Part shown: piece after piece, positions 1 to 9,923 of the stretch
How the letters are laid out: each line of letters starts with the position of its first letter
How positions within the stretch are numbered: position 1 is the stretch's first letter
DNA from: Ga0077560 sp046330395
GTDB taxonomy: Bacteria > Actinomycetota > Thermoleophilia > Miltoncostaeales > Miltoncostaeaceae
DNA length: 64,000 bases
Direction: 5' to 3'
Assembly: GCA_046330395.1 (NCBI GenBank)
Contig: JAXLSS010000018.1
Coordinates: 13,446 to 77,445 of the forward strand
The notes under the pieces: generated by a model
Database searches by the model: none
Seen by the model: the letters and a program-made list of their open reading frames with translations, nothing else
What the model was told of the DNA's origin: nothing
Program-made: the position numbers and the translations under genes

Positions 1-1
1 C

Positions 2-979
2 ATGACGCGGCTGCTCACCGACCCGCAGCGTCCCCTGCAGCTGGTGATCGCCGGCAAGGCCCACCCCGCCGACGAGGAGGGCAAGCGGCTCATCGCCGAG
101 CTGGGCGCGTTCGCCGCCCGCCCGGAGGTGCGCCACCGCATCGTGCTGCTGCCCGACTACGACATGGCCCTGGCCCGGGCCTTCGTCACCGGCGTGGACG
201 TGTGGCTCAACAACCCGCTGCGCCCGTTCGAGGCCTGCGGCACCAGCGGCATGAAGGCATCGCTCAACGGCGCGCTCAACCTGTCCATCCTGGACGGCTG
301 GTGGGACGAGCTGTACGACGGCATGAACGGCTTCGCCATCCCCTCCGCCGACGACGGCACCCTGCCCGAGGACGAGCGCGACGACATCGAGGGCGGGGCC
401 CTCCTGGACCTGCTGGAGAGCGTGGTGGTGCCGCGCTTCTACGAGCGCCCGGACGGTCTCCCCCGCGGCTGGCTGGCCATGGTGCGCCACACCCTGGCGG
501 TGACCGGCCCGCAGCTGCTGGCCACGCGGATGCTGCGCGACTACACCGAGCAGCTGTACGCCCCGGCGGCCACCCTCGGCCAGCGGCTGGCGGCCAAGGA
601 GTACGCCGGGGCGCGGGAGCTGGCGACGTGGAAGGCCCGCGTGATCCAGCTGTGGCCCGAGGTGCACGTGGAGGGCGTCGAGGCGGTGCACGACGGCCAG
701 ATGGCCGGCGAGCGCATGCCGGTGCACGCCTCGGTGCGACTCGGCGGCCTCACCCCGGACGACGTCGTGGTGGAGGCCGTGTACGGCATCCCGGAGGACC
801 AGGGGGTGACCAACCCCTCCGCGCTGGAGCTCACGCCGGGCGCCAACGTGGGCGGGGCCACGCGCTTCTCGGGCGACCTGACGCTGCCATCCGGCCCCCT
901 GGGGCTCACCGTGCGCGTGATGCCGCGGCACCCCAACCTGGTGTCCAGCGCGGACATGCGCCTCATCGTCAACGCGTAG
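2..979 (+). CDS. glgP: alpha-glucan (glycogen/maltodextrin) phosphorylase, C-terminal part
   Basis: GT35-family phosphorolysis of alpha-1,4-glucans to glucose-1-phosphate, in the cytosol. The gene is cut by the window edge; only the last ~325 residues are present, so the ATG at the edge is probably internal. The pyridoxal-phosphate site is recognisable as GTSGMKASLNGALNLS (about residues 80-95), with Lys as the Schiff-base residue, followed by LDGWWDE, which is typical of the short bacterial phosphorylases. The last ~100 residues form the small C-terminal domain of this subgroup. It lies convergent to glgX and close to malQ, so the three form a glycogen/maltodextrin degradation module. The reading frame is clean. 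Confidence 0.93.
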   Translation: MTRLLTDPQRPLQLVIAGKAHPADEEGKRLIAELGAFAARPEVRHRIVLLPDYDMALARAFVTGVDVWLNNPLRPFEACGTSGMKASLNGALNLSILDGWWDELYDGMNGFAIPSADDGTLPEDERDDIEGGALLDLLESVVVPRFYERPDGLPRGWLAMVRHTLAVTGPQLLATRMLRDYTEQLYAPAATLGQRLAAKEYAGARELATWKARVIQLWPEVHVEGVEAVHDGQMAGERMPVHASVRLGGLTPDDVVVEAVYGIPEDQGVTNPSALELTPGANVGGATRFSGDLTLPSGPLGLTVRVMPRHPNLVSSADMRLIVNA

Positions 980-1000
980 GGCGCACGGCGTGCCGGCGGC

Positions 1001-2944
1001 TCAGCCGGCGCGCCGCATCACCCGCACGCTCCATGCGCCGGCGGTGATGGTGCCGGCCAGCGGGTCCGGCGCGGGTTCGCCGTCGGGCCGGGCGCTGTCC
1101 AGCAGCTCGCGGTAGCTGCCCTCAGGCAGGGCCACGGTGCGGGCCTCGGGGCCCACGTTCACCACCACCAGCAGGTCGGGCCGTGCGGGCCGCAGTGACT
1201 CGCCGTGCAGCAGCATGGCCAGCACCCGGTGCTCGCCCCCGTTCCAGGCCTCCTGGTCGGGGTGCTCCCCGTCGGGGCCCAGCCAGCTCACGTCGGCGTC
1301 GCTGAGGAACTCGGCCCGGCGCAGCAGCGGCTCCTCGCGGCGCAGCGCCGTGAGCCGCCCGGTGAACGCCCGCATGGCCGCGCGGCGCTCGTCGGTGGTC
1401 CAGTCCGTCCAGGACACCTCGTTGTCCTGGCAGTAACCGTTGTTGTTGCCGCCTTGCGTGCGGCCCCGCTCGTCGCCGGCCAGCAGCATGGGCACCCCGG
1501 CCGACAGCAGCAGCGTGGCCATGAGGCCCCGCGCGCGGCGGTCGCGCACCTCCAGGGTCTGCGGGTCGGCGGTGGGCCCCTCCACCCCGGAGTTCCACGA
1601 GCGATTGTCGTCGGCGCCGTCGCGGTTGTCCTCCAGGTTGCCCTGGTTGTGCTTGCCGTTGAACGACACCAGGTCGGCCAGGGTGAACCCGTCGTGGGCG
1701 GTGATGAGGTTGACGGCGCCGAGGGGCCCGCGGCCCGACGGCCCGTACACGTCCTCGCTGCCGGCCAGCTTGCCCGCCAGCACCCCGATGGTGGACTGCC
1801 CCCGCCACAGGTCGCGCACCTCGTCGCGGAACACCCCGTTGTGGTCGGCGAACGGGGCCGGGAAGCCCCCCACCGCGTACCCGCCGGGCCCCAGGTCCCA
1901 CGGCTCGGCGATGCGCTTGACGCCCTCCAGCACCGGGTCGGTGGCGATGGCCGCCAGCAGCGGCGCGTCGTGGGCGAACCCGGTGCGCCGCCGTCCCAGG
2001 GCCACCGCCAGGTCGAACCGGAAGCCGTCCACGCCCATCTCGGTGACCCAGTACCGCAGGCTGTCCATCACCAGGCTGCGCGCCAGGGACGACTCCGGGT
2101 CCACCGTGTTGCCGCAGCCGGTCACGTCCACGTAGCCCCCGGGGTCGGCGGGGTTCAGCCAGTAGTAGCCGGGGTTGTCGATGCCGCGCAGGCACACCGC
2201 GTCCTGCCCGGGTCCGCCCTCGCAGGTGTGGTTGAACACCACGTCCAGGATCACCTCGATGCCGGCCGCGTGCATGGCGGCCACCATGGCGCGGAACTCG
2301 GTGACCTGCTCCCCGCCCGCCCCGGCGCTGCTGTACGCGGCGTGGGGCGCGAAGAAGCCCAGCGTGGAGTAGCCCCAGTAGTTCACCAGCCCGCGCGCCA
2401 GCACCGCCGGCTCGCTGCGGAACTCGTGCACCGGCATCAGCTGGATGGCCGTCACGCCCAGCGCGACGAGCTCCGCGGTGACGGCCGGGTGCGCCAGGCC
2501 CGCGTACGTGCCGCGCAACGGCGGCGGCACCTCCGGGTGCTGCCGGGTGAGCCCGCGCACATGCGCCTCGTAGATCACCGTGTCGGCCCACGGCGTGCGG
2601 GGCGCGGTGCCGGTACCGGGGTCCGCGGGCGGGTCCACCAGCACCGCCCAGTCACCGTCGATGGCACGGGCGTACGGGTCGATGAGCCGCCGGGTGACGT
2701 CGAACAGCAGCCCGTGCGCGGGGTCGTGGGCACCGTCCACGCGCAGCGCGTAGCGCTGGCCGGCCGTGACGCCCGGGACCAGCACGCTCCAGGTGTCCTC
2801 GGCGGCCCGCTCCATGGGCAGCACGCGTTCGCCGGCGGGGTCCTGCAGCACCGCGAACGCCCGCGTGGCGTGCGTGGAGCGCATGGTGATGCGGGCCCCC
2901 TCGGGGGTGAGCGCCGCGCCGGGCTTCGGTGGGGGCGTACTCAT
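1001..2944 (-). CDS. glgX: glycogen debranching enzyme GlgX (isoamylase-type, GH13)
   Basis: Hydrolyses alpha-1,6 branches of glycogen limit dextrins. The N-terminal CBM48-like domain (about residues 5-110) is followed by a GH13 barrel. Catalytic motifs are visible: VILDVVFNHTCEGG, GVDGFRFDLA (nucleophile Asp), RIAEPWDLG (acid/base Glu) and LITAHDGFTLADLV. At 647 residues it is slightly shorter than typical GlgX (~700). I chose the ATG giving MSTPPPKPG; the longer open frame upstream would run into the divergent malQ start. The enzyme releases linear chains for the phosphorylase and the glucanotransferase encoded beside it. The start is 28 nt from the malQ start, so the two promoters must overlap coding sequence or lie in that gap. 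Confidence 0.95.
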   Translation of the reverse strand: MSTPPPKPGAALTPEGARITMRSTHATRAFAVLQDPAGERVLPMERAAEDTWSVLVPGVTAGQRYALRVDGAHDPAHGLLFDVTRRLIDPYARAIDGDWAVLVDPPADPGTGTAPRTPWADTVIYEAHVRGLTRQHPEVPPPLRGTYAGLAHPAVTAELVALGVTAIQLMPVHEFRSEPAVLARGLVNYWGYSTLGFFAPHAAYSSAGAGGEQVTEFRAMVAAMHAAGIEVILDVVFNHTCEGGPGQDAVCLRGIDNPGYYWLNPADPGGYVDVTGCGNTVDPESSLARSLVMDSLRYWVTEMGVDGFRFDLAVALGRRRTGFAHDAPLLAAIATDPVLEGVKRIAEPWDLGPGGYAVGGFPAPFADHNGVFRDEVRDLWRGQSTIGVLAGKLAGSEDVYGPSGRGPLGAVNLITAHDGFTLADLVSFNGKHNQGNLEDNRDGADDNRSWNSGVEGPTADPQTLEVRDRRARGLMATLLLSAGVPMLLAGDERGRTQGGNNNGYCQDNEVSWTDWTTDERRAAMRAFTGRLTALRREEPLLRRAEFLSDADVSWLGPDGEHPDQEAWNGGEHRVLAMLLHGESLRPARPDLLVVVNVGPEARTVALPEGSYRELLDSARPDGEPAPDPLAGTITAGAWSVRVMRRAG

Positions 2945-2972
2945 GCGCGGGGATCCTGTCAGCATTTGTCCC

Positions 2973-4849
2973 GTGACGGATGAGGAGCTCACGCGGCGGG
3001 CCGCCGAGCGCGGCGTGGTCACCGGCTACCACGACGCCATGGGCACCTGGCGGGAGCCGCCGGTGGACGTGCTGCGGGCGATCCTGGAGGCCATGGGCGA
3101 CCCCACGCCCGCGCACGAGCGCGCCGTGGTGGTGCGTCCGGCGCGGCCCGTGGCGTGTCCCGGCTGGGCGCGCGGCGGCACCGTGCACTGCGAGGACGGC
3201 GCCGAGCGGGCCGCGCCCGAGACCCTCCCCGGGGACCTTCCCCCCGGGTACCACCGGCTGGTGCACGGCGGCCGCGAGCTGCCGCTGATCGTGGCGCCCG
3301 ACCTGGCGCACATGCCCGAGGCGCTGGCCGGCGGCGGGCGCATGTGGGGCGTGGCGTGCCAGCTGTACGCGCTGCGCGGCGGCGGCAGCTGGGGCATGGG
3401 CGACATGTCCGGCCTGGCCGCCCTGCCGCGCGTGCTGGGCGACCCGCACTTCATCCTGGTGAGCCCCCTGCACGCCCCAAACCCGGGACCCCACCCGCAG
3501 CCCAGCCCGTACTTCGCCAGCAGCCGCATCCACCGCAACCCCCTGCACCTGGCCCTGGAGGCCGCACCGGAGATGGGGGCGCTGACCGACCACGAGCGCG
3601 CGCGGATGCACCAGTTGGGCGAGATGGGACGGGCCCTCAGCCATGACGAGCTCATCCACCGCGACGCCATCTGGGCCCTCAAACGCGAGGGGCTGGCGCT
3701 GCTGACGGCGGCGGCGCTGCGCACCCCGCACCGGGCCGCCGCCCTCGACCGCTTCCGCGCCGAGGTGCACGACGTGGACGGCTGGGCGCGGTTCTGCGGT
3801 TTGGTGGAGGCCCACGGCGCCGACCGCGGCGCCTGGGGCGACGCCCGCGTGACCGAACCGGTGTCGGACATGCACGTGGCACGCCCAGATGCTGATGGAC
3901 GAGCGGCTGGCCGGGCTGCCGCGCATGGCCCTGGGCCTCATGAACGATCTGGCCGTGGGCGCCGACCCGCGAGGGTACGACGCCTGGGCCAACCCCCGTG
4001 GTGGCCGCCGGGCTGCGGTTGGGCTGCCCCGGACCTGCTGGGCCCCGAGGGCGGGACTGGGGGATCCCCCGCTGCTGCCGGACGCCCTGTGGGCCACCGG
4101 GTTCGCGCTGTTCGCGCATCGTGCGGGCCGGCATGGCCCACGCCGGGGGCCTGCGCATCGACCACGTCATGGGGCTGTCGCGGCTGTTCGTGATCCCCGA
4201 CGGTGCCGACGCCCTGCACGGCACCTACATGCGCATGCCGCTGGACGACATGCTGGGCGTGGTGTGCCTGGAGTCGGTGCGGGCGCGGTGCCTGGTGGTG
4301 GGCGAGGACCTGGGCACGGTGGAGGACGGCTTCCGCGAGCGCCTGGCCGAACGCGGCCTGCTGTCCTACCGGCTGGCCTGGTTCGAGGACCGCCCCGCCG
4401 CGGAGTACACCCGCCAGGCGATGGCCGCCGTGACCACCCACGACCTGCCCACGGTGGCCGGGTTCTTCACCGGCGCCGACCTGCAGCACCTGCGCGACAT
4501 CGGCGCCCACGACCCCACCGTGCTGGACCAGATCGCCGGCCGCCAGGAGGGCGAGCGCCACCGCCTGCACGAGCGCCTGGACGGGGATGGCATCGAGGGC
4601 GCCTGGTCGGACGATCCCGCCGATCTCACCTGGGCGCTCAACGGCCTGCTTGCGCGCACGCCCAGCATGCTGGCCTGCGCGTCGCTGGACGACGCGGTGG
4701 GCGCGTTGATGCGCCCCAACGTGCCGGGCACCATCGACCAGCATCCCAACTGGCGCGTGCCGCTGCCGGAGACCCGCGAGGACATGGCCGCCGACCCACG
4801 GGTGCGGCGCGCCCTGGCGCCCCTGCGCGACCGGCCCATCCGGGAGTAG
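2973..4849 (+). pseudogene. malQ: 4-alpha-glucanotransferase (amylomaltase) MalQ, multiply frameshifted
   Basis: GH77 disproportionating enzyme that transfers 1,4-alpha-glucan segments. It starts at a GTG (MTDEELTRRAAERG). Family landmarks are all present but in different frames: YASSRIHRNPL-type text (here YFASSRIHRNPLHL), LMNDLAVGADPRGYDAWA, DWGIP, PDALWATGF, HAGGLRIDHVMGLSRLF, VGEDLGTVEDGFRE, TTHDLPTVAGFF. Reading the protein requires about six frame changes between roughly 3885 and 4125 (frames run 0-1-2-0-2-1-2), after which one frame continues to the stop. Both ends are intact and residues are well conserved on each side of every break. This looks more like local indel errors than decay, but as written it cannot be translated. 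Whole length would be ~620 residues. Confidence 0.85.
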
Positions 4850-4855
4850 CGGCCC

Positions 4856-5985
4856 GTGACCGGGTACGGGGCGCTCGTGCGGCACGCCGGCGCGGGGCGG
4901 CTGCTGGCCGCGCTGGTGCTGGCGTGGGGGTCGTACGGCCCGCTCACGCTGGGCCTGTTCCTCAGCGTGCGCGCGGCCACGGGGTCGGCTGCCGCCGCCG
5001 GGCTGGCCGAGGCCGCCAACGCCGCAGGGTTCGCGGTGCTGGCCGCGCCGCGGGGCAGGCTGATCGACCGCCGCGGGGGCACCCCCTGGCTGGTGGTCAT
5101 CACCGCCCTGTTCGCGGCGTGCCTGCTGGGCATCGTGGTGTGCGCGTGGGCGGGCGTGCATGCCTGGTGGCCGTACCTGGTGATCTCGGCGCTGGTGGGG
5201 CTCACCAGCCCGCCGCTGGTGGCGGCGGTGCGCTCGGCGTGGACGCACGTGGTGCCTCAGGATCGGCTGCGTCCCGCCTACGCCGTGACCGGGGTGATCG
5301 GCGACGTGGCCTTCGTGGTGGGTCCCGTGCTGGCGGCGGTGCTGTTCACCGTGGGCCGGCCGCTGCCGCTGCTGGCCTGCGCGGTGCTGGTGGTGGCCGC
5401 GGGCGTGGTGGCGGCGCCCGGCGTGCCGCCCGCGGCCGCGCGTCCGGACCGGGCGGGGGTGCCGGCCGCGATGGTGCCGCTGCTGGCCGCGTCGGTGGCC
5501 CTGGGCATGGCCATGGGCACGGTGGACGTGGCCACGCCCACCGCCGTGCAGGCCTGGGGGCATTCCGGCTGGGCGGGGCCCCTGCTCGGGTTGTTCGCGG
5601 CGGGCAGCGTGGTGGCGGGCTGGTGGTCTCGGCGCCGCCACTGGCGCGCACCCTATGCGCCGCTACCTGGCGGTGATCAGGCCGGCGCCGTGCTGGCGCT
5701 GGGCGCGCTTACCACGCGCTGGCGCATGGACTGGTGCTGCTGGTGGCCGGCGGCGGCTACGGCCTCGCCAACGTGGCCGTTCGAGGCCTCGACGACCTGA
5801 TGCCGCACCGCGGCACCGAGGCGCTGGGCTGGGTGGTGCTGATGGAGGGCGCCGGCACCGCGGCGGAGCCGCCGTGGCCGGGTGGCTGGGCGCACGTCGC
5901 ACGGCTGGCCTTCGCGGTGGTGGGTGGGATCCTGGCGGCGGTGACGCTGGTGGTGCGCGGGTGCGACTTCGGCCGCCATGGACAG
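4856..5985 (+). pseudogene. major facilitator superfamily transporter, frameshifted
   Basis: A membrane transporter of MFS type; the substrate cannot be told. It starts 6 nt after the malQ stop (MTGYGALVRHAG). Helices alternate with short loops; an MFS-type loop 2-3 motif is seen as GRLIDRRGG (about residues 65-73). The first ~260 residues are in one frame. After that the protein continues through several frames: RRYLAVI near 5660, LALGALTTRW near 5700, LVLLVAGGGYGLANVAV near 5730, AVAGWLGA near 5880, LAFAVVGGILAAVTLVV near 5910-5960. At least five frame changes are needed. The 3' end is uncertain; no clear stop can be assigned and the end given is approximate. The family normally has ~380-400 residues, which fits. 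Confidence 0.7.
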
Positions 5986-6019
5986 CCCGCGCCAACCTGC
6001 CGGGCGGCGCTGGTGGCGG

Positions 6020-6905
6020 CTCGCGGCCAGCGCCGGGTCCCAGCCGCAGGCCTGCACGCGTGGCGGGCCACCGACCGGCACGTCAGCGCGGCGGCCTGCG
6101 TGGTCGCTGCGCGGCGCGCATCGGCCTCGTCCAGCAGGAACTTCACCCAGCGCCGGCTCCCAGCGCATGCCCTGGGCGGGGCCAACAGGCATCCGCCAGC
6201 CCCGGCGCGGGGTGCGTACGCGTAGAACGCGCGGGGGTGTCGCCGTTCATCGCCGGGCCACCACCCCCACGATCTCCTCGGGTAATCCACGGTGCGTTGC
6301 GCGATGGAAGTCTCCGGACGGCGGCTTGGCGGACGCCCCGGAGAACAGGTTGACCGCCAGGTCGAACGAGCCCCACCAGGGCGGTTCACTGCGGGATCGC
6401 CGCGGTGCCGGCGCCCGGAAGGCGGCCAGCACCAGCGCGGCCTCGGTGGCGGCCGCGAAGTACGCGCACCTGGTCGGGGTCGTAGCGGTGGCGCCCTCGT
6501 CCCCGTCCAGCGCCACCGTCCAGCCCACTCTCCTGCGGCACCGGGTTGATGGTGACGGGGCCGGCCAGTGCCCGACAGGGCGAGCAGCTCGCGGTGACGG
6601 CGCCCACCGGGCGGTCCGGGCGTGAGGGCCACGCGGTGCACGCGGCCGTCGCTGTGCTCGGCCACCCCCCGTGGGTCCGCAGGTCGAGGGCCACCACCAG
6701 GGGCGCCGAGCCGTCGGGTGCGGGTAGCCGGGGCGCCGTCTCCCATCCGCGGGCGGTCAGCCGCAGCGCGGCGTGCTGCAGCTGCGCTCGGCGGGGCCAG
6801 CGCGACGGCCAGCTTGCCCAGCACCTGGGTGTGCGCGTGCAGCGTGTCGCACGTCTCGCGCCACCGCGCGTACGGCGGCAACGCCGCGCTGGTGGAGGGC
6901 GACAT
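6020..6905 (-). pseudogene. DUF5996 family protein, shredded into several frames
   Basis: A conserved protein of unknown function (DUF5996), recognised from pieces read on the minus strand. The start is MSPSTSAALPPYARWRETCDTLH, which matches the family N-terminus (PYARWRETCDTLHLHTQ-type), then VLGKLAVALAPP. In other frames follow LRLTARGWETAPR, TINPVPQE, WWGSFDLAVNLFSG, AFYAYAPR and KFLLDEADARR. These come in the right order for the family, from right to left in this window. At least five frame changes are needed. The 5' end (ATG) is firm; the 3' end is approximate and may touch the end of the convergent MFS gene. No function is proposed. Together with the neighbours it forms the most damaged stretch of the window. 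Confidence 0.65.
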
Positions 6906-6968
6906 GCGCCCACCTCGAGATGCCCGCCCGCTCGCTGGCGTTCGCGGCCGGGTGGCGAGGATGGCCCC

Positions 6969-7285
6969 ATGGCCGCCTGCACGCACCTGACCATGTGCGC
7001 CTCACGCAGCCTCGATCGCGGATGGCTGCGCCGACTGCCTGGCCGCGGGCACCCGGTGGGTGCACCCAGTACCCCGCTCGGAGTGCGGGTCGGGTTTTCC
7101 CGGTGCTGGCATGCCTCCCCCATGCGCTGCGCGCCAGCGCGCATGCGTATCGAACAGGCCACCTGATCATCCGGCCGGATCGAGCCGGGTGAGGACTGGG
7201 CGTGGTGCTTCCCGACCAACTCGGGATGGTGCTGCCCGGCGTGCACGGGGCGCCACGCATCCCGCCCTCGCCGCTGGGCGGCTGA
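6969..7285 (+). pseudogene. UBP-type zinc-finger domain protein, frameshifted
   Basis: A small (~100 residue) zinc-finger protein of the UBP-type family found in many actinobacteria, reconstructed from three frames. The start is MAACTHLT; then come ADCLAAGTRWVH-like text near 7035-7060, SPMRHA-type sequence near 7120, HAYRTGHLIIR near 7142-7175, GEDWAWCF near 7190 and GMVLPGVHGAPRIPPSPLGG before a TGA. The family pattern (C-x2-C ... CGHVGCCDSS ... RHA..H ... HP..RS.EPGEDW.WC) is matched in order, but at least four indels are needed. The bacterial family has unknown function; the eukaryotic domain binds ubiquitin. It runs head-to-head with the DUF5996 gene, whose start is 63 nt away. Confidence 0.6.
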
Positions 7286-7289
7286 CGGA

Positions 7290-8023
<734 letters not shown>

Positions 8024-8027
<4 letters not shown>

Positions 8028-8923
8028 ATCCTGCCGCCTCCCGGGCCCGCGCCGTACCAGCCGTGCTTGCGCGCCAGGTGGTCGGTGATGCGCGTGGTGG
8101 GGATGGTGAGGCACACGAACAGGAAGCCCGCCACCACGTACGGGGTGAAGTTGAAGTCGATGTCCGTGGAGATCTGGGCGGCGCGGATGGCGTCCACCAC
8201 GCCCAGCACCGCGATGAGCCCCGAGTCCTTCTGCAACGACACGAAGTCGTTGAGCAGCGGCGGCAGCACCCGTCGCACCGCCTGGGGCAGCACCACGAAC
8301 CGCATGGTCTGGGCGTGGTTGAGCCCCAGCGATCGCGCGGCGGCCCGCTGCGAGGGGTGCACCGACTCGATGCCGGCGCGGAACACCTCGGCCACGTAGG
8401 CGCTGTAGGACAGCACGATGGCCAGCCCGCCCCAGATCACCATGTCCTGCGGCAGGCCCTGCAGCCGCAGGGCGGGCACCCCGAAGCCCAGCAGGAAGAT
8501 CACCAGCAGCAGCGGCAGGCCGCGGAACAGGTCGGTGTAGGCGGCGGCGAACAGCCGCAGCGGGAAGAACACCGGTCCGCGCAGGGTGCGCATCACCGCC
8601 AGGGTGAGGCCCAGCACCGTGATCGCCACCGAGCAGAACAGCAGGATGCGGATGTTGAGCCACAGCCCGCGCAGCACGCTGGGGAACGACTCCTGCGCCT
8701 TGTGCCAGTCGAAGAACGTCTGGCTCACCCGCGGCCAGCCCGCGGAGTGGGTGATCAACACGCCCGCCACGGTCACCACCAGCAGCGTGCTGAGCGAGGC
8801 GATCACGGCCGACCGCAGTGAGCGGGAACGGCGGTACGCCCGCCGCTCCCGCTCGATCTGTGACGGCTGCCACCCCCCGGCCGCGGCCGGGGTGGCACCC
8901 GCGTCGGCCCGGCGGATGGTCAC
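8024..8923 (-). CDS. polar amino-acid ABC transporter permease (HisM/GlnP type)
   Basis: Membrane subunit of the importer. The N-terminal ~40 residues are cytosolic and Arg-rich. A first helix lies around residues 38-60 (SLRSAVIASLSTLLVVTVAG), followed by a periplasm-type loop and then the conserved core with YTDLFRGLPLLLVIF and the EAA loop AARSLGLNHAQTMRFVVLPQA (about residues 196-216), which contacts the ATPase. At 299 residues it is longer than the usual ~220 because of the N-terminal extension. Only one permease gene is present, so a homodimer is expected. It overlaps the binding-protein gene by 4 nt upstream and the ATPase gene by 4 nt downstream. Confidence 0.93.
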
Positions 8924-9783
8924 TTCAACTCGGGCGCGCCCTGGCTGGACAGCCAGCGCGTCTGCAGGCGGTCGAGGGTGCCGTTGGCACGCAGCGCGTC
9001 AACGGCCTTGGTGACGCACGGGGTGAGCTTGGAGCCCTTGTCCAGCACGGCGCCGAACTGCTCCTGCTGGCCCCCGGCCTTGGGCAGCTGCCCCACGATG
9101 ATGCCGTGGTCCACCTGGGCGGCCACCATGTAGAAGGCCGTCGGCACGTCCACCACGATGCCGTCGATGGCGTGGTTCTTCAGCGCCTGCACCGCCAGGT
9201 CGTTGGAGTCGAACACCGCCGGGGCGCTCTTGGGCTTGATCTGGTCGACGATGGCCTGGTAGCTGGTGGTGCCCACCTGGGCGCCCAGGTGGGCCGCCGC
9301 CACACCGGCGAGGGTGTGCACGCCGTCGAGCTTGCTGCCCTTGTAGCTGATCACCGCCTGGCGCACGTCGTAGTAGCCGCTGGAGAAGTCCACGGCCTTC
9401 CTGCGCTTGTCGCTGATGGACACCTGGTTGACGTCGAAGTCGAAGTTCTTGACGGCCGGCGAGATGGCCACGTTGAAGGTCACCTTCACCCATTTGAGCT
9501 GGGCGGGGGTGAAGCCCATCTGCTTGGCGATGGCATACGCCACGGCCGACTCGTACCCCTTGCCGTTGGAGGGGGCGTTGTCGACGAACCACGGCGGGTA
9601 GGCGGGCTGGTCGGTGCCCACGGTGAGCTGCCCCTTGTGCACCAGCGCCAGCTGGTCCACCGCGCAGGAGGCGGCGGTGGTGGAGCCCGTCGAGTTGGAG
9701 CTCGACGAGCTGGAGGAACCGCAGGCGGCGAGCGCGGCGGCACCGGCCACCACGGCGAGGGCGGGGAGAACACGCGACCGCAT
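8920..9783 (-). CDS. amino-acid ABC transporter substrate-binding lipoprotein
   Basis: Extracellular receptor of the importer. The lipoprotein signal is MRSRVLPALAVVAGAAALAAC, with a lipobox LAAC and the lipidated Cys at about residue 21, then a Ser-rich linker typical of actinobacterial lipoproteins. The body is a family-3 solute-binding fold: LTVGTDQPAYPPW near the mature start, FDVNQVSISDKRRKAVDFS (about residues 127-145), and GVAAAHLGAQVGTTSYQAI. It is 287 residues, first gene of the operon, and divergent from the RCC1-repeat gene across a 140-nt gap that should carry its promoter. Ligand specificity cannot be read from sequence. Confidence 0.93.
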   Translation of the reverse strand: MRSRVLPALAVVAGAAALAACGSSSSSSSNSTGSTTAASCAVDQLALVHKGQLTVGTDQPAYPPWFVDNAPSNGKGYESAVAYAIAKQMGFTPAQLKWVKVTFNVAISPAVKNFDFDVNQVSISDKRRKAVDFSSGYYDVRQAVISYKGSKLDGVHTLAGVAAAHLGAQVGTTSYQAIVDQIKPKSAPAVFDSNDLAVQALKNHAIDGIVVDVPTAFYMVAAQVDHGIIVGQLPKAGGQQEQFGAVLDKGSKLTPCVTKAVDALRANGTLDRLQTRWLSSQGAPELK

Positions 9784-9850
9784 CTGTACTCCAGGTCCGG
9801 GGATGAGGGTGGGGGGAGTCTAGTGGCGGCCCGCACCGCCGGGACCCGAA

Positions 9851-9880
9851 TTGCCCGGGGGTGCGCGCGTCGGGTAGCGT
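9851..9880 (+). promoter_or_regulatory. predicted sigma70-type promoter of the RCC1-repeat gene
   Basis: TTGCCC (-35) and TAGCGT (-10) separated by 18 nt, in the divergent intergenic region. The implied start of transcription near 9887 leaves a leader of about 37 nt containing a GGAGG ribosome-binding site 5 nt before the ATG. Assigned by pattern only. Confidence 0.5.
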
Positions 9881-9923
9881 CGCCACTGCCCCCCCGCCAC
9901 GCGTGTGTCGTTCGGAGGATGGG

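Noticed and set aside
1205..2983. A ~590-codon plus-strand open frame opposite glgX
   Set aside because: Composition is typical antisense shadow of high-GC coding sequence and it lies wholly over a well-conserved enzyme.
2945..3022. Upstream extension of glgX
   Set aside because: It adds 26 unconserved residues and would overlap the divergent malQ start; the ATG giving MSTPPPKPG fits better.
3880..4130. Programmed ribosomal frameshifting in malQ
   Set aside because: Six changes in alternating directions within 250 nt cannot be programmed; adjacent genes show the same damage.
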